The notes: a model not told the origin generated them from the sequence alone. A DNA stretch of 64,000 nt from Flavihumibacter stibioxidans (GCF_014332695.1 NZ_MBUA01000012.1:181858-245857), one strand, 5' to 3'; numbered from the stretch's first letter, positions 45,323-55,055 are shown. Made by a program: numbers and translations.

Positions 45323-45931
45323 TCAGGATCTCCTCTTTTTTGATTGCAGGAAAAGCAGGTATCCGGGCACCAGGTAACCCAGCAGGATGGCAATGGCGCC
45401 GATCAGCATTTCATATTTCATGTCGGATACCCTGAACATCAGTATGCCGGCCAGCCAGTTCAGGACTGCGCCAATGATCAGGGGCCTGAACTTGAGTGCC
45501 GAACCGTGGATATACATCCAGAACGCATAAAGTATATAAAAGAAGCCCCAGAAATCAATATCACCCGGGTCAGTTGTATAGGCAAAATAAATATTGATAC
45601 CGGCAATCATGGACAGGAGACTGGCAAAAAAACCAATCCCGATCCTGTCCAGCAGGTCCTGGGCATAAGTCAGGTTTTTCTTATGCGTCCTTTTTCGCAG
45701 GGCACTTAACACCATCAGCACTATACCAACGGGGAGTGCCAGGTTCCACAGCCAGTAACTCCCTTTCCACCGGAATTCCATTGACAGGTAGGTGCCAAAT
45801 GATGCGACAAACAATACCCAGCCCCATACTCTCCAGCCAAGGCCATTGTCGTTGTGTTCATCCCTTGCAGTCTGAATCATATTTTGTATCAGCTCCAGGC
45901 TTTCGGATTCAGACATTTTCTTTTCTGCCAT
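45323..45931 (-). CDS. Six-TM membrane protein of unknown function
   Basis: 202 residues from ATG 45931 (MAEKKMSESESLELIQNMIQ); the upstream part of the frame looks noncoding. A soluble helix (SLELIQNMIQTARDE) is followed by six hydrophobic segments, for example WGWVLFVASFGTYLS, WNLALPVGIVLMVLSAL and LIGAIAILLGYLVPGYLLF. No named domain recognised. It opens the operon of regulator, ATPase, permease and LolA-like protein. Confidence 0.7.
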   Translation of the reverse strand: MAEKKMSESESLELIQNMIQTARDEHNDNGLGWRVWGWVLFVASFGTYLSMEFRWKGSYWLWNLALPVGIVLMVLSALRKRTHKKNLTYAQDLLDRIGIGFFASLLSMIAGINIYFAYTTDPGDIDFWGFFYILYAFWMYIHGSALKFRPLIIGAVLNWLAGILMFRVSDMKYEMLIGAIAILLGYLVPGYLLFLQSKKRRS

Positions 45932-46043
45932 ACACTTATTTTTTATACCTGCATTCAAATAATATTCAGGCAAAGTTCATGTCAGGCGCAACCATCGGTA
46001 TATCCATGACCGCCGGCTCCGTCAGGGTCAATATTATTACTTC

Positions 46044-46685
46044 TTATTTACACTGCGACAAAAAGTATTGGGTAGCAGCCTTGCCCCAGGCAGGGTGCAA
46101 TTGGGTTGCCGGTTTAAAACTATCGAACATTACCAGCGCTTTTTCAAATAAGGGAGCCGCTACGGTCTTTCCGCCTCCGAATTCAGCCGGAGTATAAAAC
46201 TTTGATTGCCCTTCCAGGTAAACAGGCCGTGGATTTGTTGGATCCATCTGTTTGGCTTTTTCCAGATGGGAAGCGGATACCTGGCCAAACTGCATCCACC
46301 TTGTCTGTGGGTCCACCATCAGGCGTGCAGATGCGATCATGCTTTTGATCACATTGATCTCGCTGTTATCTGTTCCGGCAATGGTTTCCGATTTGGTGAT
46401 AAGCGCCTCTGCCCTGTCTGCAAGCGCATCCACTTTTGATTTATCTTTTTCGGTAAAAGAATACATCACCTGGCAATAGGCGGCGTAATAATAGGGCAGC
46501 CACTGGTTTTTTTCAGCATCCCCGATCCGCTCAAAACTATTGGCGAGTTCCCCAAAACTCCCATTTTGCATGGCGCCATCCATTTTGGCAATCTGCTGCT
46601 GCATGGCAGTATTAAACTTTTCCGACTGAGCCAGCAGACCCATTGCCGGCAGTAAAAATGAAAGGACTAAAAAAAACTGTTTCAT
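46044..46685 (-). CDS. Secreted TPR-like protein
   Basis: 213 residues. Signal peptide to LLAQ (about residue 20). The rest is almost entirely helical with repeat-like pairs (FGELANSFERIGDAEKNQWL, SHLEKAKQMDPTNPRPVYLE), consistent with degenerate TPRs. It lies 40 bp downstream of a TonB-dependent receptor gene on the same strand, so it may be an accessory periplasmic partner. Function unknown. Confidence 0.72.
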   Translation of the reverse strand: MKQFFLVLSFLLPAMGLLAQSEKFNTAMQQQIAKMDGAMQNGSFGELANSFERIGDAEKNQWLPYYYAAYCQVMYSFTEKDKSKVDALADRAEALITKSETIAGTDNSEINVIKSMIASARLMVDPQTRWMQFGQVSASHLEKAKQMDPTNPRPVYLEGQSKFYTPAEFGGGKTVAAPLFEKALVMFDSFKPATQLHPAWGKAATQYFLSQCK

Positions 46686-46725
46686 GTTTTATGGTTTAAT
46701 TGTTATCTGACTTAGTTCACCACAC

Positions 46726-48957
46726 TCACAAATTACTATTGATCACATCATCCGTCCTGTCAACACCAAAGCTGATGAAACATCCCAGGAAGAAAAACTG
46801 GTTGGCAGGCGGACGAACGGGTTGCCTGTTCAATCCGTTATAAGAGTAATTGTAATTATATACCTGTTTCTGGTTAAGTACATTGGTCACGGAGAAAACC
46901 CATACCGTGAATGCCCTGGCATTGGTTTTTCCTACTGAAGGCAGGTAGTTCAGGCTGAAGCTGAGATTATTGTAGGCAAGCGTCTTCCCCTGGTCGGCAA
47001 TAAAATATTTGCCATCGTTCCCGTTGTACCTGATATTATAATATGGACGACCGGTTGCGAATGAATAGGAACCGTTGACCTGGGTCTTCCATTTGGAAAT
47101 AAATTTCTTTACTACCAGGCTGGCCGTGTGGTTTGCGGCAAAATTAGGCTGCAGCGAATAAGGGTAATTCAGGTAGTCGCGCCTGGTATCAAGGAATGAA
47201 TAGGAAACCCAGTAATCAACCCCCTTGATGCTTTTTCGGTCGCGCCAGAAAACCTCCGCACCTTTCGCATATCCGTTTCCGTTATTATTTATTCCGGGAA
47301 AGGTTTTAACAAGATCAGCATACTTTTTATAAAAAGCCTCGGCGCGGAAAGTATAACCGGCACTAATCTTCTGGTAATTGGCTATATAATGCACAGCCCG
47401 CGTATAATCGAGATCCGGGTTCATCATCAGCTGGTTGCGTTCGGGCTTCTGGTAAAAAATTCCGTAGGCAAGGGACAGCTGCCCTTTTTTTCCCAATTTA
47501 TAGGCAAGGGATACACGTGGCGCCATATTGGCTCCTGACAATAAACTGGAATGTTCCCTCCGCGTGCCCAGTTTGGCAGCGATATTATTGGAAATGTAAA
47601 TATCCGCTTCCGCAAACAAAGCTTTAAAATGATCGTTGACGATGGTGTGAACGGAAGCCGTATCACTAAACTTGACGACATCCCTGAAATAAAGGTATTC
47701 CCCGCCGAAACGGATCACACTCAGTCCGCCAAGCCGCCTGTCTATGACCGTTTTCACCTGCGCCAAACCTGACCGGATGCGTCCGTCAAAATTTTTATTC
47801 CTGAAAGGAATCCGGTTGATGTCAACGGCCTGGTTTGATTGGTCCTGTAAACGGTTGCCAATGTCATCGAGGTTGTTACTATAGGATGCTCCCAGGTATA
47901 GTTTCCATTGTTTTCCCAGTTTTTCTTTCCAGGAGAGATTGCCGTACACGTTATAATTGGAAAGCCTGAATGCATTTTTAAGGGAAGCAGAATCAATATC
48001 AGCAGTACGCAGCCCCAGCTGGCTCTGCTGGAAGGTTCCGTAGAATTTCAGGATTCCGGTTTTGGATGTTTTGATCCTGAAGTTCAGGTCCCCGTAATGA
48101 AAGGCCGGCACTTTGAAATAATCCGGCCGCTGCTTAACCAGTTCAAAATATGGAAGCAGGTTGGTGTACCCGTAATTGGCTCCCCAACTGGCATTTTTCT
48201 GCTTGTTCAACTGCTGGTACCCACCGCTGATCCCCACAGTTGACAGGCCGAGACTTGCTGAACTTCTTTCCGGCAAATCGATGGTTTCCAGGATGAGGGC
48301 GCCAGACAATGCCTGCCCGTATAAAGCAGAGTAGCCTCCGGAACTAAATACGGTGCCTTTGAAAAGAAAGGGAGAGAACCGACCCCTCGATGCGATATCC
48401 GGGACTGAAGTAAAAAAGAAATTATTCACCAGCGTACCATCAATAAAAACCCTGGCCTCTTCACCGCTGCCACCCCTCACAAACAAACCCTCCTTTTCTC
48501 CCACCTGCTGGGTACCGGGAAGGGTCCGGATGGCGGCGGTAACATCTGCATTGGCACTGGCAGTAGTAACTATATCAATGGAGTTCAGTACAGTTGTACG
48601 TTTGGAATCGCTGGCCTCAAAACTGCCTGCTGTTACCACCACGGCCTTCAGTTCATTGGGCTCTTCCCGCAATACCAGGTTAAGCGCCACAGGCTGCCCA
48701 TTCAATTCAATCAGCTTTTCAAGGGGATGATACCCGATGCAGGTAATCACCAAAAGCTTCTGGCCGGTTTCACCTGTGCTAAACCTGAATAATCCGGCCG
48801 AATCACTGGTGGCCCCATCATAACTATCTTTTATGCTGATGCTGGCCCCAGGTACCGGCTTCCCCCTGTTGTCGAGGAGTTTGCCGGAAACAGACACCTG
48901 GCTCATAAGGCTACCCGCTAAAGCTGAAAGCAGAAATAAAAGGATAAGGCTTCTCAC
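46726..48957 (-). CDS. TonB-dependent receptor with carboxypeptidase-like domain
   Basis: 743 residues, GTG start. Signal peptide (to about 20), a CarboxypepD_reg-like domain (VSGKLLDNRGKPVPGASISI), a plug with RTLPGTQQVGEKEGLFVRGG and VFIDGTLVNNFFF, and a barrel ending FISFGVDRTDDVINSNL. It is shorter than the SusC proteins and belongs to the metal- or cofactor-uptake style of receptor rather than to a SusCD pair. A 20-bp palindrome overlapping its -7 element points to repression by a dimeric regulator. The ligand is unknown. Confidence 0.92.
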   Translation of the reverse strand: MRSLILLFLLSALAGSLMSQVSVSGKLLDNRGKPVPGASISIKDSYDGATSDSAGLFRFSTGETGQKLLVITCIGYHPLEKLIELNGQPVALNLVLREEPNELKAVVVTAGSFEASDSKRTTVLNSIDIVTTASANADVTAAIRTLPGTQQVGEKEGLFVRGGSGEEARVFIDGTLVNNFFFTSVPDIASRGRFSPFLFKGTVFSSGGYSALYGQALSGALILETIDLPERSSASLGLSTVGISGGYQQLNKQKNASWGANYGYTNLLPYFELVKQRPDYFKVPAFHYGDLNFRIKTSKTGILKFYGTFQQSQLGLRTADIDSASLKNAFRLSNYNVYGNLSWKEKLGKQWKLYLGASYSNNLDDIGNRLQDQSNQAVDINRIPFRNKNFDGRIRSGLAQVKTVIDRRLGGLSVIRFGGEYLYFRDVVKFSDTASVHTIVNDHFKALFAEADIYISNNIAAKLGTRREHSSLLSGANMAPRVSLAYKLGKKGQLSLAYGIFYQKPERNQLMMNPDLDYTRAVHYIANYQKISAGYTFRAEAFYKKYADLVKTFPGINNNGNGYAKGAEVFWRDRKSIKGVDYWVSYSFLDTRRDYLNYPYSLQPNFAANHTASLVVKKFISKWKTQVNGSYSFATGRPYYNIRYNGNDGKYFIADQGKTLAYNNLSFSLNYLPSVGKTNARAFTVWVFSVTNVLNQKQVYNYNYSYNGLNRQPVRPPANQFFFLGCFISFGVDRTDDVINSNL

Positions 48958-48975
48958 AACTGTAAATTTGAAGCA

Positions 48976-48995
48976 AACATAAACTAGTTTATGTT
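48976..48995. promoter_or_regulatory. 20-bp operator palindrome over the TonB-receptor promoter
   Basis: AACATAAACTAGTTTATGTT is perfectly self-complementary. It overlaps the minus-strand -7 element TATGTTTG (48974-48981) and ends 19 bp before the GTG start, so a bound protein would block transcription. Confidence 0.7.
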
Positions 48996-49020
48996 ATAAA
49001 CCTAATTTTATTTAAATATG

Positions 49021-49046
49021 AGGCCCGGCTAAGAATAGCCAGGCCT
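49021..49046 (-). terminator. Hairpin downstream of the small membrane-protein ORF
   Basis: AGGCC-T-GGCTA pairs with TAGCC-G-GGCCT around TTCT, with AT-rich sequence after it on the minus strand. It separates the small ORF at 49096 from the TonB receptor gene. Confidence 0.5.
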
Positions 49047-49095
49047 TGTTGATCGTACCCTTTAAAACTATACAATCTTGAATATGATATCCCGG

Positions 49096-49266
49096 TTACA
49101 GCAGACTGATGGTTACAATAAGCCAGATGGCTGCCAGTATGGAAATGATGATCCATTTATTATAAAATGACTTCGGTGATGCCTGTAAGCGGCACTCATC
49201 GCCCGAATAATGCCTTTCATGTTGATCAGTTGTATGCACGGTATTAAGGTTTAGGTAAGGTTTCAA
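49096..49266 (-). CDS. Small one-pass membrane protein
   Basis: A 56-codon frame from TTG 49266, or 47 codons from GTG 49239. It reads HTTDQHERHYSGDECRLQ, a hydrophilic head with His, Asp and a Cys, then SFYNKWIIISILAAIWLIVT, one clean TM helix, ending ISLL. The sharp polar/hydrophobic layout and the KW boundary are typical of real small membrane proteins. No family recognised. No other ORF competes for this stretch, and a hairpin follows its stop. Confidence 0.5.
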   Translation of the reverse strand: MKPYLNLNTVHTTDQHERHYSGDECRLQASPKSFYNKWIIISILAAIWLIVTISLL

Positions 49267-49402
49267 AAAAATAATCTCCCCGTTATTCTTCGGTTATACT
49301 TCTACGGTAGTACGCCGGTTTTCAATTTCAATCCTGGCAGTTCCTGCTACCATCCCTGCCATATTATTCAACAACTAAATCCATTTCTGACAGCTTTACC
49401 CC

Positions 49403-50515
49403 TTACAGTGATTCGGTACGAATTGCGTGTTGAACGGCATATTCATTCCTGCAACTCATCCTGACCAGGTACCCTCCCGCCGGCAGATCAAACATTTCTG
49501 CACTCAGCCTGCGGGCGGCCTCATGCTCTGTGATTTTACGGATGATCTCACCATTGGATCTGTAAAAATCAATGGTCACTTCCTGGGCAACCCATGATGC
49601 AGGAATAGTGATCTTCAGGCTGTCCTGCACATAAACCGATTCCACCTCAATGGCAACCTGGCGAAGCCCTTCAGCGGCCTTACTGTTTTTATCCATTTTC
49701 GATCCTTCTCCAGCATTTGAATTGACCAGATGCAATCCGTCGAGGACACTGTTATCAGTAACAGGACTAAAAGCCGTTGTCATATCAGGTAAGTGCTGGC
49801 TGAATACGATATTGAACATACTGGTTCCGGCCCAGATATTCATCTTACTGTTCACCCCAAACTTCAGCTGTATCGATTCAACTTCCCGGCTAACGAAAGT
49901 TATATTTTCAAACTGCCGGAGCAGGCTTTCTTTGGTCTCCACTCCCCATTTATTCTCTACCCTGAATGCCTGGCCGCTTTTTGCCACCACCAGGTTTTCA
50001 TTTTGTGATTCAAAGACAACCTGGCTGCTTTTGCCAATATTACACTCAGCAAATTCCTGTGCGTCACCGAAACCTTTTAGTCCACCCAGTGAAGCTGCCA
50101 GTTGCTGAAAACGAATAAGCTGTTTCCCTGCAGCACCTGTACCAGCGGGAACAAAGGAAAAACTGAACGATACTGAGGAAGCCCCGATGGTATTATTATG
50201 TTCCACCACAGGTTGAAAAGCTTTTTCGTTACCCGGAGTGGAAGCATCAATATTTTTCAGCACCACACCCTGGGAAATGGCATCAATCCTGACGATACAA
50301 TCAGTAAGTGAAACACCTTCCCTGTTGGTTACAACAGCTGGAAAAAGGTATTCGGCACCTACTTTTCCGTCTTCGCCGGAAACCAGGGTGGCTTTTTTAA
50401 ATGATAATTGGGATTGGGCGGCCAGCAGCTGTACAGCAGACAGGCCTAACAGGAGAAACAATGTTTTTACACCGAAGACGGCGCTTAAACGGGTTTGGGG
50501 GTACGCTTTGGACAT
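49403..50515 (-). CDS. Secreted protein with T9SS-like C-terminal tail
   Basis: 370 residues from ATG 50515 (MSKAYPQTRLSAVFGVKTLF); a TTG eight codons earlier is in frame. The signal peptide ends LLAAQ. The body is beta-rich with no recognised domain. The last 70 residues (VTIDFYRSNGEIIRKI, then EMFDLPAGGYLVRM) follow the type A sorting-domain pattern of the type IX secretion system, though the final residues are degenerate. It is probably exported to the surface. It lies downstream of atpA but with a 330-bp gap, so it is likely separately transcribed. Confidence 0.65.
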   Translation of the reverse strand: MSKAYPQTRLSAVFGVKTLFLLLGLSAVQLLAAQSQLSFKKATLVSGEDGKVGAEYLFPAVVTNREGVSLTDCIVRIDAISQGVVLKNIDASTPGNEKAFQPVVEHNNTIGASSVSFSFSFVPAGTGAAGKQLIRFQQLAASLGGLKGFGDAQEFAECNIGKSSQVVFESQNENLVVAKSGQAFRVENKWGVETKESLLRQFENITFVSREVESIQLKFGVNSKMNIWAGTSMFNIVFSQHLPDMTTAFSPVTDNSVLDGLHLVNSNAGEGSKMDKNSKAAEGLRQVAIEVESVYVQDSLKITIPASWVAQEVTIDFYRSNGEIIRKITEHEAARRLSAEMFDLPAGGYLVRMSCRNEYAVQHAIRTESL

Positions 50516-50846
50516 AACTATGGGTATGAAATCTAACAATGCCCATAGGTATTGGAATACGAATTAATGATTCAAAGGAAATTGGAAGGAGGTAATAGGA
50601 TCATCAGAAAGCGTAATTCGAGAGGAGCTTTGGATTGTGTCGAACAAAACAAAGATTAAAAGCATTTTTCAAACTTGCAAGTGTTTGGCGGATTTTTTCG
50701 CCGAATGGAACTTTATGGAAGAAAGTTGAGCGTAGGAATTTAGTAAATAAGGAATAAAAGAAAACAGGTCAACAAGCGCCGGGTTACCCCATTCACTCAT
50801 TGACCCATTCACCATTCACTATTCACCATTGACTATTCACCATTGA
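50516..50846. other. Intergenic region between atpA and the T9SS-like gene
   Basis: No gene is apparent. It holds a 7-bp inverted repeat CTATGGG/CCCATAG (50518-50524 and 50542-50548) just before the ATG at 50515, a small GGCG/CGCC hairpin near 50690, and the 14-bp tandem repeats next to atpA. atpG is not here. Confidence 0.7.
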
Positions 50847-50848
50847 CT
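50807..50848. repeat. Three tandem 14-bp repeats at the atpA 3' end
   Basis: ATTCACCATTGACT occurs twice exactly (50821-50834, 50835-50848), preceded by ATTCACCATTCACT (50807-50820). The repeat reaches into the atpA stop codon. It shares ATTCACC with 28774-28794. Confidence 0.85.
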
Positions 50849-52424
50849 ATCGATATTGCGCCATCACTCCCTTTGCCAGCTCAATCATTTTGTTGATGCC
50901 GTCCTCAGGCAGGTTGCCCTTTTTGAATTCAGCCAGCACATTGGGCAGTTTGCTTTCCATTTCGATGAGGAACTGCTCTTCAAACTCCTTTACCTTTTTA
51001 ACAGGAACGTCGCGCAACAGACCCTGTGTACCCAGGTAAATCATCGCTACCTGCTTTTCAACAGGGTAGGGAGAATATTGTGCCTGCTTCAGGATTTCCA
51101 CGTTACGGGCACCTTTATCCAATACCAGCTTGGTAGCGGCATCGAGGTCACCACCAAATTTGGAGAAGGCTTCCATTTCACGGTACAGGGCCTGGTCAAG
51201 TTTCAGGGTACCAGCCACCTTTTTCATGGATTTGATCTGGGCGTTACCACCTACACGGCTAACCGAAATACCCACGTTGATCGCAGGACGGATACCGGCG
51301 TTGAACAGGTTGCCTTCCAGGAAGATCTGTCCGTCGGTAATGGAGATCACGTTGGTGGGAATATAGGCAGATACGTCACCAGCCTGTGTTTCAATGATCG
51401 GCAGGGCAGTCAGTGAACCACCACCTTTCACGAGATGTTTGATGCTCTCAGGGAGGTCGTTCATGTTGCGGGCTACTTCATCCTTGCCAATGATCTTGGC
51501 GGCACGCTCGAGCAGACGACTGTGCAGGTAGAACACGTCACCGGGGTAAGCTTCACGACCGGGCGGACGACGCAGCAACAGGGAAACCTCACGATAGGCT
51601 ACGGCCTGCTTGGACAGATCATCATAAATGATCAGGGCAGGACGACCGGTATCGCGGAAGAATTCACCCAGTGCAGCACCTGCAAATGGAGCATAGAACT
51701 GCAGCGGAGCAGGATCAGATGCTGATGCCGCAACGATGGTAGTGTACTCCATGGCACCGTTGTCTTCCAGGGTCTTCATCACACCGGCAATGGTGGATGC
51801 TTTCTGGCCAATAGCCACATAAATACAATATACAGGCTTGCCTGCCTTGAAGAATTCTTTCTGGTTGATGATGGTATCTACCGCAATGGCCGTTTTACCG
51901 GTCTGGCGGTCACCAATGATCAATTCACGCTGTCCGCGACCGATGGGAATCATTGCGTCAATCGCTTTGATACCGGTCTGCAGCGGCTCTTTTACCGGCT
52001 CACGGAAGATAACACCGGGGGCTTTACGCTCCAGTGGCATTTCATAGAGGTCACCCTGGATCGGACCCTTTCCATCGATGGGTTCGCCGAGGGTATTGAT
52101 CACACGGCCAGCCAGGCCATCCCCTACTTTAATAGAGGCAATCTTACCGGTTCTTTTTACTTTATCTCCTTCCTTGATCTCAGAAGATTCACCCATCAAT
52201 ACCACACCCACGTTGTCTTCTTCGAGGTTCAGTGCAATCGCTTTTACGCCATTGGCAAATTCAACCAGCTCACCTGCGCGCACATTGCTCAGGCCGTATA
52301 CACGGGCAATACCATCACCCACCTGCAAAACGGTACCCACTTCTTCCAGGTCGGCGGAAGTGTTGAAGTTGCTCAGCTGCTGGCGCAGTATCGCTGATAT
52401 TTCATCTGGTTTAATGTCTACCAT
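50847..52424 (-). CDS. atpA: ATP synthase F1 subunit alpha
   Basis: 525 residues. The P-loop is GDRQTGKTA near residue 170, with the downstream conserved [18 protein letters not shown] and [20 protein letters not shown] containing the arginine-finger region, and the C-terminal helical domain. It is the last gene of atpBEFHA. The downstream place usually taken by atpG (gamma) is empty. Its stop codon lies inside a 14-bp tandem repeat. Confidence 0.98.
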   Translation of the reverse strand: MVDIKPDEISAILRQQLSNFNTSADLEEVGTVLQVGDGIARVYGLSNVRAGELVEFANGVKAIALNLEEDNVGVVLMGESSEIKEGDKVKRTGKIASIKVGDGLAGRVINTLGEPIDGKGPIQGDLYEMPLERKAPGVIFREPVKEPLQTGIKAIDAMIPIGRGQRELIIGDRQTGKTAIAVDTIINQKEFFKAGKPVYCIYVAIGQKASTIAGVMKTLEDNGAMEYTTIVAASASDPAPLQFYAPFAGAALGEFFRDTGRPALIIYDDLSKQAVAYREVSLLLRRPPGREAYPGDVFYLHSRLLERAAKIIGKDEVARNMNDLPESIKHLVKGGGSLTALPIIETQAGDVSAYIPTNVISITDGQIFLEGNLFNAGIRPAINVGISVSRVGGNAQIKSMKKVAGTLKLDQALYREMEAFSKFGGDLDAATKLVLDKGARNVEILKQAQYSPYPVEKQVAMIYLGTQGLLRDVPVKKVKEFEEQFLIEMESKLPNVLAEFKKGNLPEDGINKMIELAKGVMAQYR

Positions 52425-52454
52425 ACAATGTTTATTTAGACGGTTTATTTTTTC

Positions 52455-53018
52455 TTATCTGATTTTCTGAATGTACATGTTCTCTACGAACTGCTTTTTA
52501 ATCAAATGCAGATCGTGACGGATACTGGCATCATATAACTGGTCACCCAGTTGTACTACAAATCCACCCAGGATATTTTCATCCACAGATTCACGCACCT
52601 CCATTGTTTTTCCTTTGTAACGATCCAGCTGCTGGAAATTATTCTTCACAATATTCTTCACCTCTTCAGAAACAGGAACGGCAGTAGTCAGTTCAATGAT
52701 CTCGATACCCTTCAGTTCCCTGTAGGATGCATCAAATGCATCCAGGATATCAACCATTGCCACCTCCCTTCCTTTGGCGAACAGGAGGTTGAAGAAGGAT
52801 TCCGTGAGGGAAGTTACTTTCCCGCTGAAAATGGCTTTGAAGATGGAAACCTTCTTGTCGTGCTTGATAACCGGACTCATCAGAATCTGGTTCAGTTCAC
52901 CTGTAACAGCCTTCCTGATGGTATCCACATCATTCTTGACTGCTTCCACCTGATTGGTTTCCACAGCCATGTCCATCAGGGCTTTTGAGTATCTTTTGGC
53001 AACACGTGTATTGCGCAT
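52455..53018 (-). CDS. atpH: ATP synthase F1 subunit delta
   Basis: 187 residues, the usual length for the OSCP/delta subunit that links F1 to the peripheral stalk. The N-terminal helical bundle starts RVAKRYSKALMDMA, and the C-terminal signature is ESVDENILGGFVVQLGDQLYDASI. It lies 30 bp before atpA and 25 bp after atpF. Confidence 0.96.
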   Translation of the reverse strand: MRNTRVAKRYSKALMDMAVETNQVEAVKNDVDTIRKAVTGELNQILMSPVIKHDKKVSIFKAIFSGKVTSLTESFFNLLFAKGREVAMVDILDAFDASYRELKGIEIIELTTAVPVSEEVKNIVKNNFQQLDRYKGKTMEVRESVDENILGGFVVQLGDQLYDASIRHDLHLIKKQFVENMYIQKIR

Positions 53019-53043
53019 AGGTTGATGCTTCTTGTTAAATCAA

Positions 53044-53547
53044 TTAATTCTTTCCGATAGTTCCCAGGTCGTTGGCCAGTGTGCGGATATAGTTCTCCTG
53101 CTCTGACTTGCTGGCCAGCTCGCGGCGGATAACCTTCTCCGTTACTTCGATCACCATGTTGCCTATGCTGTTCTTCACATCAGTAAGCGCGGCATTCTTT
53201 TGCTGCTCTATTGAAGCCTGTGCATCAGACATGATCTTTCCGGCTTCAACCTTTGCCTGTTCTTTCGCCTCGTTAACGATCTTATCCTTCAGCTCTTTTG
53301 CTTCTTTCAGCATCTGGGAACGCTCTTCACGGGCTTTCACCATCAGGGCTTCATTCTCGCTCTTCATCTGGGCCATTTCCACCTTCACTTTTTCTGCAGC
53401 CGCAATGGAATCGGCAATGTTCTTCTCACGCTCGGAAAGGGTGGACAGGATGGGCTTCCAGGCAAATTTTTTCAGGATGAAAAACACAATCAGGAATGCA
53501 ACCAGGGTCCAAACGAAATAGCCCAACGCAGGCATTAATAATTCCAT
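53044..53547 (-). CDS. atpF: ATP synthase F0 subunit b
   Basis: 167 residues. One N-terminal TM helix (YFVWTLVAFLIVFFILKKFAW) is followed by a long charged coiled coil (about 30-150) that forms the peripheral stalk. The WKPILSTLSEREKNIADSI segment is typical of bacterial subunit b. Position in the operon agrees. Confidence 0.96.
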   Translation of the reverse strand: MELLMPALGYFVWTLVAFLIVFFILKKFAWKPILSTLSEREKNIADSIAAAEKVKVEMAQMKSENEALMVKAREERSQMLKEAKELKDKIVNEAKEQAKVEAGKIMSDAQASIEQQKNAALTDVKNSIGNMVIEVTEKVIRRELASKSEQENYIRTLANDLGTIGKN

Positions 53548-53651
53548 CTTATTAAATTAAATAGTCAATGTTTTTTGTTGATAAACACAAAGCTTAAAGT
53601 AGCTGCACCCTCGGCCCTTTGCTCCGGATGCAGCACTAAGTTGATCGTGGC

Positions 53652-53918
<267 letters not shown>

Positions 53919-53942
53919 TTATAAAAAGTCTTTCTGTTAGTA

Positions 53943-55055
53943 TTAATGTGCTTTCGCTGTTTCATGACCGTGAGCCTCATCATGGTGGTGTTCGCCTTCA
54001 AAAGCCTGGCCGATGAATACCGCCGTCAGGTTGGTAAAGATGAATGCCTGGATGAAAGCAACCAGTACTTCAATTACATAAATGAAAACGGAAAAAGCAA
54101 TGGAAACGGGTGAAAATCCCCATCCTGCCACTGTACTCATCTGACCGAATATGAAGATCAGTGAAACAAAGCTCAGGATCACAATGTGGCCGGCTGTCAT
54201 GTTCGCGAAAAGACGTATCATGAGGGCAGCGGGCTTGATGAACACACCCAGCAATTCAACCGGAATCAGGATCAGCTTTACCAGGAACGGAACCCCCGGA
54301 GGCCAGAAAATATGACCCCAGAAATGGCCATTGGTACTGAACAGGATTACCACCAGCGATACCAGGGCCAGCAGCGCAGTAAAGGCGATATTTCCTGTTA
54401 CGTTGGCCGCACCCGGAATCAGTCCGAATATGTTGTTGATCAGGATGAAGAAGAAAACAGTCAGCAGGTAAGGCAGGTATTTCTGGTATTTATGTCCCAG
54501 GTTGGGCCTTGCTACTTCATCGCGAACGAAAGTGATCACCGGCTCAATGGCATTCTGCAATCCGCTTGGCGCCTTTTTGGCTCCGTTGGCGGTATATTTT
54601 CTGGCAATGCCGGTCATGATCAGGATCAGGGTGATCACCGCCAGCAGCATCTGCACTACGTTCTTGGTCATGGAGAAATCATATACTTGCACGCTCTCAT
54701 CTGCCGTACCATCTTCTTTTACCGCCACGATATGACCATGGTCGAGTTTATAGCCGTTATAAGCCTGCTCTCCATGATGGAAATGACCAGATGAGAAAAT
54801 ACTTAGTCCGCGCTCAGGTGAATAAAGAATCACCGGCAAAGGCAGGGTTACATGGGTATGGCCGAAAGTGAAAAAATGCCACTCATGCGCATCGGCAATG
54901 TGGTGCAGGATGGCTTCCCCGGCATTGAATTCTGCTGCCTGGGCTTCACCCTGGCCGCCTTCGCCTCCTTCATTGGCCTGAACAGCCGTTCCGAAAACCA
55001 ATAAAACAGCGCTGAAAGCCGCTACCAGTAAAGATTTGACGCTTATCCGTGCCAT
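53943..55055 (-). CDS. atpB: ATP synthase F0 subunit a, His-rich Bacteroidota form
   Basis: 370 residues from ATG 55055 (MARISVKSLLVAAFSAVLLV). The start gives a signal-like hydrophobic segment followed by about 100 extracytoplasmic residues rich in His (AILHHIADAHEWHFF, HFHHGEQAYNGY, DHGHIV). The core subunit a follows, with the essential Arg in PAALMIRLFANMTAGH. A His-rich tail (EGEHHHDEAHGHE) ends the protein. This is much longer than E. coli AtpB (about 270). It forms the proton half-channels next to the c-ring and begins the operon. Confidence 0.96.
   Translation of the reverse strand: MARISVKSLLVAAFSAVLLVFGTAVQANEGGEGGQGEAQAAEFNAGEAILHHIADAHEWHFFTFGHTHVTLPLPVILYSPERGLSIFSSGHFHHGEQAYNGYKLDHGHIVAVKEDGTADESVQVYDFSMTKNVVQMLLAVITLILIMTGIARKYTANGAKKAPSGLQNAIEPVITFVRDEVARPNLGHKYQKYLPYLLTVFFFILINNIFGLIPGAANVTGNIAFTALLALVSLVVILFSTNGHFWGHIFWPPGVPFLVKLILIPVELLGVFIKPAALMIRLFANMTAGHIVILSFVSLIFIFGQMSTVAGWGFSPVSIAFSVFIYVIEVLVAFIQAFIFTNLTAVFIGQAFEGEHHHDEAHGHETAKAH

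Noticed and set aside
50516-50846. Hidden or broken atpG downstream of atpA
   Set aside because: No frame on either strand shows gamma-subunit sequence; only short ORFs of about 30 codons.
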